Positions 43,517 to 52,725 of a DNA stretch of 64,000 nucleotides are shown in pieces. Source of the DNA: Pedobacter sp. PAMC26386 (lineage in GTDB: Bacteria > Bacteroidota > Bacteroidia > Sphingobacteriales > Sphingobacteriaceae); contig CP060294.1 in the NCBI GenBank assembly GCA_014302835.1, forward strand, positions 2,815,067-2,879,066, given 5' to 3'. A model generated the notes under the pieces. It was not told where the DNA came from. It ran no database searches and saw only the letters and a list, made by a program, of their open reading frames with translations. A program made the position numbers and the translations under genes. Position 1 is the stretch's first letter, and every line of letters begins with the position of its first letter.

Positions 43517-44215
43517 TCATACTTCGGGATGAAGAAAATATTTACGTAGAGGTACAAAACTATCATCCATTTCATAGACCAAAGGAACACCCGTAGGAAT
43601 TTCATAATTCACAATATCTTCATCAGACAAATTATCCAGATATTTCACCAATCCTCTGAGTGTATTCCCATGTGCTGCAATCAAAATATGTTTACCCCTT
43701 TTAAGTGCTGGTGAAATTTCATTCTGATAATAAGGAACAACTCTCTCCATCATAGTTTCCAAACTCTCCGCCAAAGGTAAAAGTGAAGGATCTACACCCG
43801 CGTAACGCGGATCTTTAAAAGGTGCCCGGATATCTTCGGCAGTTACAGATGGCGGCGGAACAGTAAAACTCCTTCTCCAGGTCAATACTTGTGCTGCGCT
43901 ATACTTAACTATGGTATCAGCTTTATTAAGTCCTTGTAGCGCCCCATAGTATCTTTCATTAAGTTGCCAGGCTTTAACTTCAGGAATCCACAGCGAATCC
44001 ATGGCTTCTAACGCAATATGTAATGTTTTTATAGCTCTTTTCAGTACAGAAGTGTAAGCAATATCAAATGTAAAACCTGCCTTGCCAAGAAGCTGACCAG
44101 CCTGCAATGCTTCGGCCATCCCCTTTTCACTTAAATCTACATCCTGCCATCCGGTAAACCTGTTTTCAAGGTTCCATTCACTTTGTCCATGCCTGATTAA
44201 AACGAGTTTATTCAT
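43517..44215 (-). CDS. gpmA: 2,3-bisphosphoglycerate-dependent phosphoglycerate mutase
   Basis: The product is 232 residues from the ATG at 44215, where homology starts; upstream in-frame codons are not conserved. Catalytic [10 protein letters not shown] contains the phosphorylated histidine. [26 protein letters not shown], the WRRSF segment and [14 protein letters not shown] with the second histidine are all present. The enzyme interconverts 3- and 2-phosphoglycerate in glycolysis and gluconeogenesis in the cytoplasm. Length is slightly below the roughly 250 of E. coli GpmA, with the C-terminal end shortened. It may share a transcript with the SRPBCC gene downstream. Confidence 0.93.
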   Translation of the reverse strand: MNKLVLIRHGQSEWNLENRFTGWQDVDLSEKGMAEALQAGQLLGKAGFTFDIAYTSVLKRAIKTLHIALEAMDSLWIPEVKAWQLNERYYGALQGLNKADTIVKYSAAQVLTWRRSFTVPPPSVTAEDIRAPFKDPRYAGVDPSLLPLAESLETMMERVVPYYQNEISPALKRGKHILIAAHGNTLRGLVKYLDNLSDEDIVNYEIPTGVPLVYEMDDSFVPLRKYFLHPEV

Positions 44216-44383
44216 AATTTTTTTTTTATACGGAGTTCTGTTAGAATATACCATTTAAACAGGCTCTTATAGAACATAAAAACGAACAGTTTGTTTAGTT
44301 ACGGCCTGCGAAAACCATTTGTAATTGCAGAAAATAAATTACCTAAGAAACTAATAATCAGATTAATTTACTTAAGTTTATTT

Positions 44384-45373
44384 ATGAACAAGCCTCTAAA
44401 AAGAATTATTTTCTTATTGCTCATCTCCTCTCTGCCTGCTCAGCTTTACGGCCAACGATTCCTTGTATTTAACAAAGATAAAGCTTCATCTGAAAATATT
44501 AAAAAAGGAGATTCCTCTTTTTTTAATAATAATTTTAAAGAGAGTATTGGATATTATGAGCAAGTAATGGCTAATGGTTACGAAGAAAATCTCTATTTAA
44601 ATCAGGTTCAGAATTATCTGAGTGACGGAAATCACGATCATGCCGTGCAATTACTCAGTTTAATGGCTGACAGCGGGTTTTATAAATTCTGGATGCTGGA
44701 AAAAGATAGTGTTTATACCGGTTTAAAAAAATCAGGGACTTATCTGCCTGTTCTAAAAAAAACAGAAACTAACTTCAACGATTTTGTGATTAAAAATCAC
44801 ATTACCAAACCATTAATCGTACAGAAAATACTATGGATGTCTTATCTTGACCAATATTATCAATGGCAACACTCATTTAAGACCAGGTAAGAACAGGCTT
44901 ATCCGAATGTATCAAAAGATCAGATTAGTACGCTCACGAGACAAACAATGGATAACAATACGAAGCGGCTGAAGCGGCTTTTTTCTACACAAGGTTATTT
45001 ATGGAATAATGAAATAGGTAAAATAGCAACCCATCAAATATGGCTGATGGTTCAGCATGCTGACAATGACCTTCCCTTTCAGGAAAGATATTTAGAAAAA
45101 CTAGCAATTTCCATAGACAAAAAACAGGCAGATATTACAGAGTTTGCCTATCTGACAGACAGAGTAAGAAAAAACAAAGGTTTGAAACAGGTTTACGGAA
45201 CACAAATGAATTATAGAACAATTGAAGACCCTGTTAAAGGCAAAGTCAGTGTGATGGAACCCTGGCCAGTCGAAAACCCGGAGAAACTGGATGAAAGAAG
45301 AAAAAAGGCTGGTCTCCAACCGATCAATGAATACCTGGGCATGATGAAACAACTTAACAATATGAAAAAGTAA
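44384..45373 (+). pseudogene. DUF6624 protein gene interrupted by an in-frame TAA
   Basis: The frame from an ATG at 44384 is closed by TAA at 44888-44890 but stays open in the same phase until TAA at 45371-45373. The joined product would be 329 codons. The N-terminal part has a signal peptide (cut near LYGQ) and TPR-like helices. The C-terminal part matches DUF6624, with HQIWLMVQHADNDLPFQERYL, FAYLTDRVRKNKG, QVYGTQMNY and the AGLQPINEYL end. The conserved core lies after the stop, and 19 codons of family-like sequence separate the TAA from the next ATG at 44948. A nonsense mutation, a sequencing error or stop readthrough are the options. The downstream half alone would lack any export signal. 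DUF6624 has no known function. Confidence 0.8.
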
Positions 45374-45421
45374 AACAGTCCCGCTTCCATAATAAATTCT
45401 ACCGTGATAGTTACCGCCATT

Positions 45422-47185
45422 TTAACTTAATCTTTTCCCGTGCATTAATCTGTCTACTGCCTCTTTAAAAGAGCCCGCTCTGGTTACTTCTCCAGAATTA
45501 ATAAAAAATATCTCATCTGCATTTTCAATCGTATTTAACCGGTGTGCGATAACCACCAGGGTCGTTTCTTTTGGTAAATTGGCTAAAATCTGTCCCAGCA
45601 ACTGTTCTGTTATCGTATCAATATTAGCTGTGGCTTCATCCAGAATCAGTAATTCTGGTTTACGCAAAACTGCCCGCATAAACGCGATCAGTTGTTTTTG
45701 CCCAATACTCAGGCTATCACCGCCTGATAGAATTGCCGTATCCAGTCCTTCATCAAAAGTAGCCAGTAATCCTTCCAGTTTTGCCTCTTTTAATACCTCC
45801 AAAAATTGCGCATTGCTGATCTTATGATATAACGAATTGCTATATAGGATATTCTCTCTGACCGTTCCAGTGAATAAAAAAGGTTCCTGTAAGATAAAAC
45901 CAATTTTCTCTGCACGTTCTTCAGGGCTATAAGTACGGATATCTTTTCCTCTTAACAGTATAGTCCCTTCCAATGGGTCATATAAACGAGCCATTAGTGA
46001 GGCTGTAGTTGTTTTACCACCACCTGTCGGTCCTACCAGTGCATAGGTTTTTCCGTGTTGCATTGTAAAACTGATATTATGCAGAATTTCATACCCCCCA
46101 GGATAACCAAAATGTACATTTCTGAATTCCAAAAGTGCATCCGTTGGATTCTGTGTATCATCATAAGATATGGTCACCAGGTTATTATTTAAAGACAAAA
46201 TCTGCAAAATCCGGTCCCATCCTGCTAAAGCCACCTGGAAACTGGTCCAAAGTGCAGCTAACTGGCGCAATGGATTATAAAAATTCGTGGCATAAGAGAG
46301 ATAACTAACCAACAATCCTACAGTAAAATCACCTTGTGTAATCAGGTAAATACCAAAAGATAATACTGTTAACTGCGCAATTGAAGAGAACAGCCCAAAT
46401 ACAGGTAAAAATATATTATTAGCCAGACCGGCACCAATAGCAGTTTTATAATTCTGACGGTTCGACAGATCAAATCTTTGTCTGAAATAATCACGTCTGT
46501 TAAAGGCTATGATCACTTTAAAATTATTCAGGCTTTCCTGAATTTCCGCACTCATTGCTCCAGTGCTCTTCAAGTTCAGCGCGTTCTTTTTCTTAATCCA
46601 TGGAGAAACCAGTTTAGTAAAAACCAGGATAAAGATAGCGGGTACTAAAGCTGCAAGCCCCAGTTTAATATTAATGATCAGCAAGAATATACCTGCGCCA
46701 ACCATAATCACAATATTACTGATAAACTGCATGAGTGCCTGTGAGAAAAACTGACTCAGCTTATCTGTATCGTTATTGACTCTTGAAATCAAATCCCCGG
46801 CTTTATTTTCATTAAAAAAAGCAAGCGGAAGCTGCTGGATTTTATTGAAAATCGCATTACGTAGTTCAAAAATAATACGCTGTCCCAATCCGCCCATTAA
46901 TTTGGTCTGGAAATAACTGCTCACAAAAGCAGTAGCGTACATGGCAAAAAGTATCCCTGTGAATACAAGAACACCATGATATTGTTTAGTCAGGATATAT
47001 TTATCAATGGTATGTCCGATTAAAAAAGGGCCTAATAAATTCAAAAAAGCATTCAGTAATACAGCGCAAAGTGCAATAACAAGTGTCTTTCTTTCTTGCT
47101 CTACAAGCTTTAACAAGCTCTTCACTCCTGACCAGGTAGAACTTTTCGCTTCCCTTTCAGGTAGGCTATTCAGGTTATAATTCAT
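45422..47185 (-). CDS. Heterodimeric ABC exporter, subunit with consensus ATP site Walker motifs
   Basis: The 587-residue half-transporter has six membrane segments (about 30-320) and a C-terminal ATPase. Walker A is GPTGGGKTTTA, Walker B LLILDEATANID carries the catalytic Glu, and the switch His is in VVIAHRLN. Its signature is LSIGQ rather than LSGGQ, a deviation expected for the subunit that completes the degenerate site of a heterodimer. The gene overlaps the 3' end of its partner by 11 bases. The pair resembles TM287/288-type and BmrCD-type multidrug or lipid exporters. The substrate is unknown. It converges on the DUF6624 pseudogene. Confidence 0.92.
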   Translation of the reverse strand: MNYNLNSLPEREAKSSTWSGVKSLLKLVEQERKTLVIALCAVLLNAFLNLLGPFLIGHTIDKYILTKQYHGVLVFTGILFAMYATAFVSSYFQTKLMGGLGQRIIFELRNAIFNKIQQLPLAFFNENKAGDLISRVNNDTDKLSQFFSQALMQFISNIVIMVGAGIFLLIINIKLGLAALVPAIFILVFTKLVSPWIKKKNALNLKSTGAMSAEIQESLNNFKVIIAFNRRDYFRQRFDLSNRQNYKTAIGAGLANNIFLPVFGLFSSIAQLTVLSFGIYLITQGDFTVGLLVSYLSYATNFYNPLRQLAALWTSFQVALAGWDRILQILSLNNNLVTISYDDTQNPTDALLEFRNVHFGYPGGYEILHNISFTMQHGKTYALVGPTGGGKTTTASLMARLYDPLEGTILLRGKDIRTYSPEERAEKIGFILQEPFLFTGTVRENILYSNSLYHKISNAQFLEVLKEAKLEGLLATFDEGLDTAILSGGDSLSIGQKQLIAFMRAVLRKPELLILDEATANIDTITEQLLGQILANLPKETTLVVIAHRLNTIENADEIFFINSGEVTRAGSFKEAVDRLMHGKRLS

Positions 47186-48914
47186 AGTTAGAAGTACTTT
47201 GTTGAGAGTTAAGAATCTGTATATATTCAGGGCTTTTGCTCATCAGTTCTTCATGAGTCCCTGCAGCCAGCAGTTCACCCTGCATCAGCAAAATAATCTG
47301 TTCATAATGTTGTACAGCAGCAATTTTCTGTGTAACAGAGATCAAGGTTAATCCCGGATAATTTGCCGTAATATTGGTCAATATCTTTTGTTCCGTTTGC
47401 GGATCAACTCTTGCTGTAAAGTCATCAAGCAATAAGATTTTCGGATTTAAAGATAGCGCACGCGCCAGCATAATCCTTTGCTTTTGTCCACCAGACAGGC
47501 TCAGTCCACGTTCAGAAACCTTTGTATTCAAACCCTCTGGCATAGAATCGATAAAGTCTTTCAATTCTGCTGTTGCGATAGATTTCTCCAGTGATTCATC
47601 AGTTACACTATCACTGAAAGCAATATTCTCACGGATGCTCATGTTAAACATGATACTATCCTGAAAGACAAAACCCACTTGTTGATGAAAAGCTTCCGAC
47701 TGATATTCTTCAATCAGTTTACCATCATATAATACTTTTCCGGAACTGGCAGGGATAAGTCCGGTCAGCAGGTAAAGTAATTGAGATTTCCCGGCAGCAG
47801 TAGGTCCGATAATCGCAATTTTCGCTCCTGGTTCTACCTTAAAAGAGATATCTTTCAAGGAAGATTTTTCACCGTAAGTAATACTTACATCCTGAAGTTC
47901 TATTGCGCCGGTCAGGTCTTGTGTGAGTGTCCCGGTTTCTGCTGGATCTTCTGCATGAAGAACCTGGCTTATCCTGCCAAAGGATGCGGTTGCCTGTGCA
48001 ATTACATTGCTCATAAAACCTATAACCAGGATCGGAAAGATCAGGAGTGCAAGATAACTGTTGAAAGCAGCAAAATCACCAATGGTCATGCCCCCTTTAA
48101 TGACGTAATGTCCACCTAAAGCCAGAATAGTTAAACCGGCCATATTTGCCGTAAAAACAATGATTGGAATGAGCCATGCAAATAAACGAAGTATAGAAAC
48201 ACCAATTGTTTTTGCTTCTGTACTTGCGTTAAAAAACTTTTCGTATTCCAGTTGCTGAGAATTGATAACCCGAATCAGTGCAGCACCGAGAATACTTTCG
48301 TTGATTACTTTGTTCAACCAGTCAATGACCTCTCTCGACTTCTTAAATAGCACTTTAACTTTACCTAATACCACGTAGTATGCACCACCGATAATCGGGA
48401 TAATACAAATTGTAGTTAGCCCTAGTCTCCAGTTAATACTTAATAACAGGATTGTTGCCCCAATGATAATAAAGATAGATGAGACTATCGAGACAATAGC
48501 CTGCGCTATAAACATCTTGATAGAATCTACATCTGAAGTTAAATTGGTCAGCAGCTTCGATGGATTTGTCCGCTCAATAAAAGCAAAACTCTGGTTAGAG
48601 ATTTTATTCGTAATCCTGGTCCTCAAATCACGAGCTACCCGTTCAGAAGCAAAGGTTTGTACGATACCCTGCAAATAACTGAGTATAAAGATAACCAGTG
48701 CTATTGCAGCAAATTCTGTAATTATAGTTTGATAAGAGAAGTCCCCTGAATTATAAGCATCGATACCATGTCCAATCAATCTGGGTAACCATAAGTTTAA
48801 TCCATTACTGAATAGGGCAAACAGAATGAGCAGAATGATCATTGCTCTATAGGGTCTTAGCAGGCTGAAAATACCGGGAGGGCTCTTTTTATCCGTACTG
48901 ATTTGTTCTTTCAT
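47175..48914 (-). CDS. Heterodimeric ABC exporter, subunit with degenerate ATP site
   Basis: The 579-residue half-transporter has six membrane segments (about 20-310) and a C-terminal ATPase with Walker A GPTAAGKSQLL and signature LSLSGGQKQR. Its Walker B is ILLLDDFTARVD, with Asp in place of the catalytic Glu, and the switch His is replaced by Gln in SVTQKI. These are the typical losses in the non-hydrolysing site of heterodimeric exporters. Together with the partner LSIGQ signature, they place one consensus and one degenerate site in the dimer. It is the first gene of the two-gene operon. Upstream is the Fpg-family gene on the same strand, 71 bases away, probably independent. Confidence 0.92.
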   Translation of the reverse strand: MKEQISTDKKSPPGIFSLLRPYRAMIILLILFALFSNGLNLWLPRLIGHGIDAYNSGDFSYQTIITEFAAIALVIFILSYLQGIVQTFASERVARDLRTRITNKISNQSFAFIERTNPSKLLTNLTSDVDSIKMFIAQAIVSIVSSIFIIIGATILLLSINWRLGLTTICIIPIIGGAYYVVLGKVKVLFKKSREVIDWLNKVINESILGAALIRVINSQQLEYEKFFNASTEAKTIGVSILRLFAWLIPIIVFTANMAGLTILALGGHYVIKGGMTIGDFAAFNSYLALLIFPILVIGFMSNVIAQATASFGRISQVLHAEDPAETGTLTQDLTGAIELQDVSITYGEKSSLKDISFKVEPGAKIAIIGPTAAGKSQLLYLLTGLIPASSGKVLYDGKLIEEYQSEAFHQQVGFVFQDSIMFNMSIRENIAFSDSVTDESLEKSIATAELKDFIDSMPEGLNTKVSERGLSLSGGQKQRIMLARALSLNPKILLLDDFTARVDPQTEQKILTNITANYPGLTLISVTQKIAAVQHYEQIILLMQGELLAAGTHEELMSKSPEYIQILNSQQSTSNYEL

Positions 48915-48985
48915 TTTTTAAATTTATTCCTTCAGTCCCCATTAAAACAAAGGTCTACTTGAGCTGATGAAGTTATAAATTTTTA

Positions 48986-49765
48986 TTAATTAAAAATCTC
49001 CTGTTCTTCTGTATAATAGGTTTTCCTCGCTCCTGTTTTCACAATCAGGATAGGTACACCTGCCGGACTATGTGTCTTTTTTGTCGTATGAATTTTCAGG
49101 AAACCCCTTATTTCACCGCTAATAATAGCCGGATGAGTTTTTAAAATTTGTTCTACTGCATTTTTCAATACATGCCTGACTGCCTTAGCCAGGTCCTTCA
49201 GTTTCTCTTCAGGTATTTTATTAGCCGAAGAAAACGGAGAGATCCCTGCTTCCCATAAAATCTCATCTGCATATGCATTGCCAATTCCCCGGATGACATG
49301 CTGATCTAACAAGACATTTTTAATTGCGGCCTTTTTTGAAGCAAAAATCCTTTTAAAGAAATCCTGATCTACTTCTTTACTTAAAGCATCAGGTGCACCA
49401 TCGGGAATAGGATTGAGTGTTACTTTTGCCATTCCCTGGAAATCGGTTAAGAGAAACCGGGTTCCATCTTTAAAATACATTTCAATGATTACATGTTTTG
49501 GACTCTCCTCATTTTTAAGCAGATGAAGTTCCCCTTTTAGCATCATATGCAAACTTAATATAGCTTTGTTTTCAAATTCGAAATACAGTTCTTTACCAGA
49601 ACGAGATATATGAGCAACCTTTTGATCTTCGAGGGACAGCTTTAATTCTTTAGCAGAAACATTTATTTTTTTACTGTTCTTCACAACAATTTCTTTCAGC
49701 TGCTTCCCATTTAAATGTTGCTCAAGATTGCGGCTGAAAATTTCTAAATCAGGTAGTTCAGGCAT
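48986..49765 (-). CDS. Fpg/Nei-family DNA glycosylase lacking zinc-finger cysteines
   Basis: The 259-residue protein begins MPELPDLEIF, giving the N-terminal proline nucleophile and catalytic Glu of the family (usual form PELPEVE). The beta-hairpin lysine is in SGKELYFEF, and the helix-two-turn-helix has IRGIGNAYADEILWEAG with the DNA-contacting Asn. The C-terminal finger is shaped like the usual one, and TGARKTYYTEEQE keeps the Arg that contacts phosphate. All four zinc cysteines are absent, so this is a zincless finger as in some NEIL1-type and plant enzymes. It would excise oxidised bases and nick the AP site. Specificity for 8-oxoguanine or pyrimidines cannot be told. A canonical Fpg elsewhere in the genome is likely. 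Confidence 0.85.
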   Translation of the reverse strand: MPELPDLEIFSRNLEQHLNGKQLKEIVVKNSKKINVSAKELKLSLEDQKVAHISRSGKELYFEFENKAILSLHMMLKGELHLLKNEESPKHVIIEMYFKDGTRFLLTDFQGMAKVTLNPIPDGAPDALSKEVDQDFFKRIFASKKAAIKNVLLDQHVIRGIGNAYADEILWEAGISPFSSANKIPEEKLKDLAKAVRHVLKNAVEQILKTHPAIISGEIRGFLKIHTTKKTHSPAGVPILIVKTGARKTYYTEEQEIFN

Positions 49766-49990
49766 ATTTCATTATTTTATTTAAGAATGAAAATATACGT
49801 GAAATTTTCTGAATAGGAGGTGAATTTAGCTTAAAAATCACAAAACATCTCCCTGAAGGGCCACCCAAAACGATTCCGATATTCCTAAAAAGAGTTGCTA
49901 TATGGCTTTTTAGTTGCAAAAAAGATTTATCTTTAATAAGATCATCAAATGCTCTCAACTCATTTTTTGATTTTATTAAAATGAGTTCTG

Positions 49991-50350
49991 ATGAAAAAAG
50001 TAATAGTACAGGATACTGATTCTGACTTGCTCGAAACTCTGACTTTCCTTTTAGAGGATGCCAGCTTTGAGGTACTTCCTGTACTTCATTATAAAGATGT
50101 AACTTCACAGATCAGTACCTTTAATCCTCACCTGATCTTACTCGACTTCCGGCTTTCTGGTGTAGAATGCAAATGTTTATGTGAGTCTATCAAAAAGGAC
50201 TTCCCCTATCTTCCCGTCCTTGCCCTGAGCTGTAACCATAATATTCAAAAAGAATATGCCCTTGCCGGCTTTGACGACTATGTTTCCAAACCCTTTGACA
50301 TTGACCATCTGTTGTCGGTCATGAGCAAATATGAATCAGGACGGCCGTAA
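49991..50350 (+). CDS. Stand-alone response-regulator receiver domain
   Basis: The 119-residue single-domain receiver has Asp52 as phospho-acceptor in LLDFRLSG. It has Asp8 and Asp10 in the acidic pocket (the usual adjacent acidic pair is spread out), Ser in ALSCN and Lys in SKPFDIDHLL. Cys59, Cys61 and Cys63 make a small cluster in the loop after the active site (VECKCLCESI), unusual for a receiver. No output domain or neighbouring kinase is present. It is a paralogue-like counterpart of the receiver at 2299-2664. Transcription is probably independent; the gap on its left shows no clear promoter. Confidence 0.85.
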   Translation: MKKVIVQDTDSDLLETLTFLLEDASFEVLPVLHYKDVTSQISTFNPHLILLDFRLSGVECKCLCESIKKDFPYLPVLALSCNHNIQKEYALAGFDDYVSKPFDIDHLLSVMSKYESGRP

Positions 50351-50436
50351 CCACATTATTACCAGTGAATAAGGAAGCATTCTTCTGTAATCATTTGGAT
50401 TTTTTGTAGATTCGACTAAACCATTTATAACAAAAA

Positions 50437-52581
50437 ATGAATAAAATATTTATCATGCCACTTGTGGCTATTATTACTGTTACCTCTTCCTGCGGGAACA
50501 ACAATAATAAATCCGGAAACGGAAAAACCAGTTCATCAGATGCCAGCCCTTTTACGAATACTAGTAAACTGGCTTACCAGACACCTGCATTTGATCAGAT
50601 CAAGGATGATGATTTTCAGCCTGCACTAGAAAAAGGAATGAAAATACAATTGGAAGAAATACAGAAAATAGCAGATAATACTGAAGCTCCAACCTTTGAA
50701 AACACTTTGGTCGCTATGGAAAAAAGCGGACAGTTATTAATGCGTGCAAATAATGTATTTAGTGCTTTAACAGGGGCTAATACGAATCCTAAGCTTCAAA
50801 AAATACAGGAAGATATTGCACCAAAACAAGCGGCTCACCAGGACGCTATCTATCTAAATTCCAAGCTTTTTAAACGTGTACAGAAAATTTACGCGGACCG
50901 TGATCAATTGAAACTTGATCCTGAAGATAAACGCCTGGTAGAATATTATGAGCAACTGTTTGAATTAGCTGGTGCTAAATTATCAGATGCAGATAAAACC
51001 AAACTAAAAAAACTAAATGAAGAAGAAGCCTCTTTAAGCGCCAAATTTTCTAACCAGTTACTTGCAGCAAATAAAGCTGGCGCACTGGTAGTTTCGGATA
51101 AAGCAGAACTGGCAGGTCTTTCACAAGGAGATCTTGCTGCTGCTGCACAAGCTGCAAAAGCAAATAAACAGGAAGGTAAATGGCTGATTCCTTTACAAAA
51201 CACTACCCAGCAACCCTTATTACAGTCACTAACTAATCGTGCAACTCGCGAAAAGTTATTCAAAGCTTCCTGGAACCGTACCGAGAAACAAGATACAAAT
51301 GATACCCGTAGTACTATTGTCCGTATCGCTAAAATCCGCGCAGACAAAGCTAAACTGATGGGCTTCCCTGATTATGCAACATGGAAACTACAAGACCAGA
51401 TGGCAAAAACACCTGCTGCCGTTGATGCTTTTTTTGCACAGCTCGTTCCTGCCGCTACTGCAAAAGCCAAAGTTGAAGCAGCCGATATCCAGGCACAGGC
51501 AGACCTTGAAAAAGGAGGATTTAAAATCCAGCCATGGGATTGGAATTATTATGCGGAGAAAGTAAGAAAGCAGAAATATGACCTTGATGAAAACCAGGTG
51601 AAACCCTATTTTGAATTGAATAAAGTATTAGAGAATGGCGTGTTCTATGCCGCAAATCTGCTTTATGGCATAACCTTTACAGAGCGTCATGACCTTCCTG
51701 TCTATCAAAAAGATGTCAGAGTATTTGAAGTATTTGATAAGGATAAATCCACTATTGGCCTTTTTTATTGTGATTACTTTAAACGTGACAATAAATCTGG
51801 TGGTGCCTGGATGTCAAACCTGGTTGGTCAGTCCAAATTAATGGGTACAAAGCCCGTAATTTATAACGTCTGTAATTTCACTAAACCAGCAGAAGGACAG
51901 CCTGCTTTAATTAGTTTCAGTGATGTTACAACCATGTTCCATGAATTTGGACATGGCTTACATGGTTTATTTGCAAATCAAAAATATCCAAGCTTATCCG
52001 GTACAAATGTAGCACGTGACTTTGTAGAGTTCCCTTCTCAGTTCAATGAGCACTGGGCCTTAAACCCGATGGTATTTAAGAACTACGCTGTTCATTATAA
52101 AACAGGTGAATTGATGCCACAGGTTTTAGTGGATAAAATCAAAAAGGCCGCTACTTTCAACCAGGGGTACAACCTGACAGAAATCTTGTCTGCCGCCTCT
52201 TTAGATATGGCATGGCATAAACTTTCGGCTAGCGCTCCTCTCCAGAATACAGATCAATTTGAGCAATCCTCTTTACATCAATTGCATTTAGATCTTCCCG
52301 AAGTACCATCACGTTACCGTACTTCTTACTTCTCCCATATCTGGGGTGGAGGATATGCTGCTGGCTACTACGCTTACCTATGGACAGAGATGCTGGATGA
52401 TGACGCTTATTCTTGGTTTGAAGAAAATGGCGGCTTAAACAGAGTAAATGGTCAGCGCTTCCGTGATATGATTCTATCAAAAGGAAATACGGAAGACTAT
52501 GGAAAAATGTTCCGCGAATTCAGAGGGCATGACCCTAAAATAGGCCCAATGGAAAAAAGCCGCGGCTTAATTACTAAATAA
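50437..52581 (+). CDS. M3-family peptidyl-dipeptidase lipoprotein (Dcp-like)
   Basis: The 714-residue protein has a lipoprotein signal (TSSCGN, Cys at about 19) and an all-helical M3 metallopeptidase body. HEFGHGLHGLF holds the zinc histidines and catalytic Glu, and the third ligand Glu is in FVEFPSQFNEHW. The helical N-terminal part (YQTPAFDQIKDDDFQPALEKGM) and the C-terminal YFSHIWGGGYAAGYYAYLW motif are typical of Dcp. It releases C-terminal dipeptides or degrades short peptides. The lipoprotein signal places it in the periplasm, or at the surface, unlike cytoplasmic E. coli Dcp. It is monocistronic and ends at a strong terminator. Confidence 0.92.
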   Translation: MNKIFIMPLVAIITVTSSCGNNNNKSGNGKTSSSDASPFTNTSKLAYQTPAFDQIKDDDFQPALEKGMKIQLEEIQKIADNTEAPTFENTLVAMEKSGQLLMRANNVFSALTGANTNPKLQKIQEDIAPKQAAHQDAIYLNSKLFKRVQKIYADRDQLKLDPEDKRLVEYYEQLFELAGAKLSDADKTKLKKLNEEEASLSAKFSNQLLAANKAGALVVSDKAELAGLSQGDLAAAAQAAKANKQEGKWLIPLQNTTQQPLLQSLTNRATREKLFKASWNRTEKQDTNDTRSTIVRIAKIRADKAKLMGFPDYATWKLQDQMAKTPAAVDAFFAQLVPAATAKAKVEAADIQAQADLEKGGFKIQPWDWNYYAEKVRKQKYDLDENQVKPYFELNKVLENGVFYAANLLYGITFTERHDLPVYQKDVRVFEVFDKDKSTIGLFYCDYFKRDNKSGGAWMSNLVGQSKLMGTKPVIYNVCNFTKPAEGQPALISFSDVTTMFHEFGHGLHGLFANQKYPSLSGTNVARDFVEFPSQFNEHWALNPMVFKNYAVHYKTGELMPQVLVDKIKKAATFNQGYNLTEILSAASLDMAWHKLSASAPLQNTDQFEQSSLHQLHLDLPEVPSRYRTSYFSHIWGGGYAAGYYAYLWTEMLDDDAYSWFEENGGLNRVNGQRFRDMILSKGNTEDYGKMFREFRGHDPKIGPMEKSRGLITK

Positions 52582-52603
52582 TTCATCCTGCAGCAGGATG
52601 TTC

Positions 52604-52641
52604 ACAGGATTGCAGCCACAAACTGCAATCCTGTTTTTTTT
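52604..52641 (+). terminator. Rho-independent terminator of the M3 peptidase gene
   Basis: ACAGGATTGCAG (52604-52615) pairs perfectly with CTGCAATCCTGT (52623-52634), and eight Ts follow. A second small palindrome, CATCCTG/CAGGATG at 52584-52600, precedes it. Confidence 0.88.
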
Positions 52642-52725
52642 GTCAAAACCAAGACGAAAATCAATTAAGCGTTTATTTCTTCTGAATATTGTTGTTATTT
52701 TAGCCAGACATACCAATAAAATCAG

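Noticed and set aside
49758..50108. 116-codon minus-strand frame overlapping the receiver gene
   Set aside because: Antisense to a clear receiver domain for a third of its length, with no domain of its own.
50946..51347. 133-codon antisense frame inside the M3 peptidase gene
   Set aside because: Ser/Ala-rich shadow frame opposite a conserved metallopeptidase.
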